The notes under the pieces: model-generated
The model's database searches: none
The model's input: only the letters and a program-made list of their open reading frames with translations
Told to the model about the DNA's origin: nothing
Translations under genes and position numbers: made by a program
Assembly (NCBI RefSeq): GCF_030063415.1
Contig: NZ_JASITA010000002.1
Location: 265,079 to 316,324 of the forward strand
DNA from: Streptomyces sp. H27-C3
GTDB taxonomy: Bacteria; Actinomycetota; Actinomycetes; Streptomycetales; Streptomycetaceae
Reading direction: 5' to 3'
DNA: 51,246 bases
Shown here: one piece after another, positions 48,552 through 51,246 of the stretch
Layout of the letters: each line of letters opens with the position of its first letter
Position numbering within the stretch: position 1 is the stretch's first letter

Positions 48552-48979
48552 CAGGCGTCCTTAGGTTCGGTGCGAGCGGGGGTCGTGGCGGGCCCTGGTG
48601 GGGGCGTGGGCGGCCTGAGCCAGCCGGGTGGGGCATCCGGGCACCGTGGGGCGTGTGCGGCCACGCAGCGGGGCGTGTGGGTGCGTCCGCCGGTCGCAGT
48701 CCAGAACTGGCAGCACGGCGTCAGCAGGAGCTCGACGATCGCCGACTCGTCGAGCCGCTCCTCGTCGAGGACTGCAGCACGACGTGCCCGCTCATGCCGG
48801 ACCAGGTCGGCGCGGTGCGCGGTGGCTTCGTGGTGGCTGGCGGCGGCGAGGATGATCCCCATGCCCAGGGCGAGGGCGGCGGCCCATGGGTCGTCGCGGC
48901 GCCACATGATGGTCGCGGACAGGCCGGCCGTGGCGGTCCCGAGGGTGAGGACAGTCTGGTGGCGGCGGTAGCTGCTCAC
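48551..48979 (-). CDS. Membrane protein with Cys-containing domain
   Basis: 142-residue protein. An N-terminal hydrophobic part (TVLTLGTATAGLSATIMW; WAAALALGMGIILAAASHHE) is followed by charged helix RADLVRHERARRAAVLDEER and a segment LLTPCCQFWTATGGRTHTPR with further Cys residues, and a Pro-rich end. GTG start overlaps the previous stop. No family recognised. Confidence 0.6.
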   Translation of the reverse strand: MSSYRRHQTVLTLGTATAGLSATIMWRRDDPWAAALALGMGIILAAASHHEATAHRADLVRHERARRAAVLDEERLDESAIVELLLTPCCQFWTATGGRTHTPRCVAAHAPRCPDAPPGWLRPPTPPPGPATTPARTEPKDA

Positions 48980-49209
48980 TGCTGGACCTCCGGGTCGTCC
49001 CAGACGATGCGGGTGGCGCCTCCGTGGCCGTGTACGGCTTCGGCGTCGGCGATCCGGTCCCAGAACACGATGGATGGGCGGTCGCCTGCCCAGCGGACGG
49101 AGGCGGTGCCGTCGGGCCAGAGAACGCCGTCAGCGACACGGCCAACACCGCTGACGCCGGTGATGTCGGTGTCGCGTTGGAGGTGGAAGCGGCGGGGCTG
49201 GTTCGTCAT
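48976..49209 (-). CDS. Small beta-rich hypothetical protein
   Basis: 77-residue protein: MTNQPRRFHLQRDTDITGVS, GVGRVADGVLWPDGTASVRW, IVFWDRIADAEAVHGHGGAT. The pattern of a Gly-Val-Ala-Gly-Val-hydrophobic strand then F/W-D is a small barrel found in many Streptomyces phages. ATGA overlap with its upstream neighbour. Function unknown. Confidence 0.65.
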   Translation of the reverse strand: MTNQPRRFHLQRDTDITGVSGVGRVADGVLWPDGTASVRWAGDRPSIVFWDRIADAEAVHGHGGATRIVWDDPEVQQ

Positions 49210-49379
49210 GTGCTGCTCCTTCGGCGTGCGCGGGTGTGCCGGGCGTGGGTGTCGCCGAGGACGAGGGTGATCCCGGCGGTGAGCATGGCGGGCTCGTACT
49301 GGCCGTGGAGGGTGAGCCATGCGGTGGTGGCGGTGGATGCGGTGGTGAGCGCGGCGAGGAGCAGGCGGCCGGTGGTCAC
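49206..49379 (-). CDS. 57-residue membrane protein
   Basis: Starts VVTTGRLLLAALTTASTATT, then AWLTLHGQYEPAMLTAGITL and a basic tail RHTRARRRSST. Two membrane helices. GTG at 49379 overlaps the preceding stop. It is one of several tiny membrane proteins in this operon. Confidence 0.6.
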   Translation of the reverse strand: MTTGRLLLAALTTASTATTAWLTLHGQYEPAMLTAGITLVLGDTHARHTRARRRSST

Positions 49380-49762
49380 GACTGGTCCTCCCTGGTGGGC
49401 GGCTGCTCGATGGTGGTGATCGTCGTGGTGCGCACCACGCGGTACGCCCACTTCCCAGGGCCTTCCTCGCAGCTGGCGTGGTCCTCCAGGGCTTCGCTGC
49501 GCCGCTCGTAGGGCGCGGAGTAGCGGGTCCACTGGCCGCTGGCGCGCAGGGACTCCACGGTCCACGTGGTGGCCGGCGGCCGGGCTTCGTCGAGCGCACG
49601 GGGCGGGAGGACGTCCCGACCGATGTACACGGCGACAGCGACGGTGAGGGCGCCGACAAGTTCGGGGGTGGTGTCGGGGCCACCGAGGCGGATGGGCGTG
49701 TCCCGGAGCGCCTTGGCGATCACCTGGGCAAGGGGGGCGAGTTCGGACAGGTCGGCGCTCAT
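49376..49762 (-). CDS. Hypothetical phage protein
   Basis: 128-residue protein: MSADLSELAPLAQVIAKALR, VGALTVAVAVYIGRDVLPPR, then WTRYSAPYERRSEALEDHAS and KWAYRVVRTTTITTIEQP. The last segment is a strand typical of a small barrel. ATGA overlap with the gene before it. No family recognised. Confidence 0.6.
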   Translation of the reverse strand: MSADLSELAPLAQVIAKALRDTPIRLGGPDTTPELVGALTVAVAVYIGRDVLPPRALDEARPPATTWTVESLRASGQWTRYSAPYERRSEALEDHASCEEGPGKWAYRVVRTTTITTIEQPPTREDQS

Positions 49763-50055
49763 GACTGCTCTCCTCGGTGCTCGGTAGCCCAGTTCGGGTT
49801 GCGGCTGGGTGCGGGGCTGCGGGGCGGTGGCGGAGCCTTGCGGTGCTGCCAGGCGTGGACGCCTTTGACTGGGTGGGTGATGAGCCAGCCGATGTTCTCG
49901 GTGGACAGGACGGTCCACATGGCCCAGTAGCGGGGGCCGGTCGGGCGTTTCCCGTAGAGCTGCCAGTTGGCCCAGTCGGAGGCGCGGTGGGCGGGGCGCC
50001 AGCGGCCGAGTGCGTACCCGGCGGTGAGCGCAGCGAGGACGAGCGCGGTGATCAC
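49759..50055 (-). CDS. Small membrane-anchored protein
   Basis: 98-residue protein with one N-terminal membrane helix (MITALVLAALTAGYALGRW), then Trp-rich HRASDWANWQLYGKRPTGPR and YWAMWTVLSTENIGWLITHP and a basic Pro-rich tail. It is anchored with its tail in the cytosol. ATGA overlaps on both sides. Confidence 0.65.
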   Translation of the reverse strand: MITALVLAALTAGYALGRWRPAHRASDWANWQLYGKRPTGPRYWAMWTVLSTENIGWLITHPVKGVHAWQHRKAPPPPRSPAPSRNPNWATEHRGEQS

Positions 50056-51158
50056 ATCTGCTCCTCGTCGTCTGCGGGCTGCTGCTCCTCGTCGGCCATG
50101 CGGCGGAGCACGCCGGCCGCGTCCATGACCCCGCCGTTCCAGGCGTCGCGGTACGTGTCGTAGCCGTAGTCGCTGGCGTCTGTGTCGTAGTCCATGCGGC
50201 CGATGGCGTCGGCAGCTGCGCGGAGCTCGGCGGCCCGGTACGCGTTGAGGAGCCCGTCCGCCTCGTCGAGCGGGCGGGGCGGCGAGCAGATCGCCCGGCC
50301 GGTGAGGTAGTTGAAGATGCCTTGGCGAGGGCTGTACGGCGGCTTGGGCCGGGCCTCCTGCTCGGCAACGTCCAGCGCGACGTGGCGCACGTGTTGGGCG
50401 GCCCGGTCGAGGACGACACGCTCAGCGGCGTCGTCCGTCGGCAGAGCCCTGACGATCTGGGCCGCCTCGCGCAGCACGGCGACACGATCGGCGGGCGCGG
50501 GGAGGACGGCCCGGTCCTGTGCGTCGGCGAGCAACTGGCGTCCGCAGCGGGGCCCCTTCAGCCACTCCCGCACGTCGGCCGTGGTGATCGTGCGCCTCTC
50601 ACGGTCGGCGATGTCGCAGCACTCGGTGACGAACGCGAGCGCGTCCTGTGCTTGGTACAGGTCGGTCCCGAGGTCGTCGGCGAGAGCGCGTGCCTCGTCC
50701 GCTGTCAGCTCGGGCTCGGGGTAGACCGCACCGGCCCGGTGGCGCAGGCCCATCACGATGTCCCGGACGGCGGTGAAGTACCGCGGGTCATCGGCAACGG
50801 GGGACGTCGTGAGGACGCTCTCGTAGAAGTTGGCGGCGTCGAGGAGCGCGGCGGCCCGGTCGGTGGCGGCCCGCTGCTCCTCGATGCCGGCGGGCGCGTA
50901 CATCTCGGCGAACTCCTCGCTGCCCATCGGTTCGAACCCCTCGCCGCAGCGCACGACCCAGTTGCCGGGGCGGAGCAGCATCCACTCGGAGAACCCGCAG
51001 ACCATCGCGGTGACGTCGGGGTCGGTGCGGCACTCGGGCGCGATCTCGTCGAAGGAGGATCCGGCGAAGCCGCGGAGCTGTGCGGCGTTCGTGCCGGTCC
51101 ACTGGATGGCTTCGACTAGGAGCGGGCGTCGTCGGTAGTGGGTGGGCTGCTCGGTCAT
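50052..51158 (-). CDS. Phage early protein with VEAIQWTG N-terminal domain
   Basis: 368 residues from ATG 51158 (AGGAG 6 bases upstream; ATG 51164 touches that site). The first 80 residues, YRRRPLLVEAIQWTGTNAAQ then LRPGNWVVRCGEGFEPMGSE, form a small domain seen in many unrelated phages. The rest is helical and acidic (ELTADEARALADDLGTDLYQ; DYDTDASDYGYDTYRDAWNG). It heads the visible minus-strand operon. The role is unknown. Confidence 0.7.
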   Translation of the reverse strand: MTEQPTHYRRRPLLVEAIQWTGTNAAQLRGFAGSSFDEIAPECRTDPDVTAMVCGFSEWMLLRPGNWVVRCGEGFEPMGSEEFAEMYAPAGIEEQRAATDRAAALLDAANFYESVLTTSPVADDPRYFTAVRDIVMGLRHRAGAVYPEPELTADEARALADDLGTDLYQAQDALAFVTECCDIADRERRTITTADVREWLKGPRCGRQLLADAQDRAVLPAPADRVAVLREAAQIVRALPTDDAAERVVLDRAAQHVRHVALDVAEQEARPKPPYSPRQGIFNYLTGRAICSPPRPLDEADGLLNAYRAAELRAAADAIGRMDYDTDASDYGYDTYRDAWNGGVMDAAGVLRRMADEEQQPADDEEQM

Positions 51159-51170
51159 GGTCATCTCCTG

Positions 51171-51215
51171 GTGGGTGTGGTGTGGTGTGGTGTGGTGGGG
51201 TGGGGTGGGGGTGGG
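51171..51215. repeat. GT-rich short tandem repeat
   Basis: Repeats of GGTGT and GGGGT units upstream of the last gene. Low-complexity, with no gene visible; the window ends 31 bases later. Confidence 0.6.
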
Positions 51216-51246
51216 GCGCCCGCCGGTGGTATGCGGGCGGGCCGGA

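Larger units (their letters stand above)
8582..51246. mobile_element. Siphovirus-type prophage, left part (right end outside window)
   Basis: Everything from the tRNA 3' end to the window edge is phage-like. The late operon runs from terminase (36.2 kb) to collagen-like protein (12.8 kb) in standard order with no visible broken structural gene. Regulatory and accessory modules flank it. A ClpP-type protease with an HK97 capsid protein, a 1483-residue tape measure and a frameshifted tail chaperone pair indicate a long non-contractile-tailed phage. The integrase, replication genes and right attachment site are not present here. Small membrane genes at 39.5-43.3 kb look plasmid-derived. Confidence 0.9.

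Overview
The window is very GC-rich actinomycete DNA, almost certainly Streptomyces: GC-rich third codon positions, frequent GTG starts, GTGA/ATGA overlaps and typical Streptomyces gene families. It splits at a tRNA-Arg gene near 8.5 kb.

Bases 1-8500 are ordinary chromosome. They hold a class III extradiol (DODA-type) dioxygenase divergent from a MarR regulator, a 14-helix DHA2-type MFS exporter behind a TetR regulator, a secreted M6-like metalloprotease, an acyl-CoA synthetase convergent with it, the 3' remnant of a catalase-like gene, and a hypothetical gene. Several DNA palindromes look like the operators of the MarR and TetR regulators.

From the 3' end of tRNA-Arg(CCU) (8509-8581) to the window end lies an incomplete siphovirus-type prophage of more than 42 kb. 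The right end and the integrase are not in the window. Next to the tRNA is a 530-base stretch packed with strong hairpins. It is followed by an accessory module: two XRE regulators, a PIMT-like methyltransferase whose start overlaps a 39-codon peptide gene, and two conserved hypotheticals. The late genes are all on the minus strand and are read from 36.3 kb down to 12.8 kb: small and large terminase, portal, ClpP-like prohead protease, HK97-type capsid protein, connector and tail genes, two related tail-tube-like proteins, a tail chaperone pair joined by a probable -1 frameshift on a C run, a 1483-residue tape measure, tail tip proteins, amidase endolysin, holin, a coiled-coil membrane protein and a collagen-like protein.

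The rest (36.3-51.2 kb) is regulatory, early and accessory. It contains a WYL-domain protein divergent from a small HTH gene across three equally built 17-bp operators, a predicted lipoprotein, and a block of small membrane proteins resembling the Spd (spread) proteins of Streptomyces conjugative plasmids. A 28-bp palindrome lies in the divergent promoter region that starts this block. Beyond it are a GIY-YIG/HTH fusion, zinc-ribbon proteins, and a tightly overlapped minus-strand operon of hypothetical phage genes running to the window edge. No FtsK/TraB translocase, replication initiator or integrase is visible; any such genes would have to lie beyond base 51246. The structural genes look intact, so the element may be a functional prophage carrying plasmid-derived spread genes.
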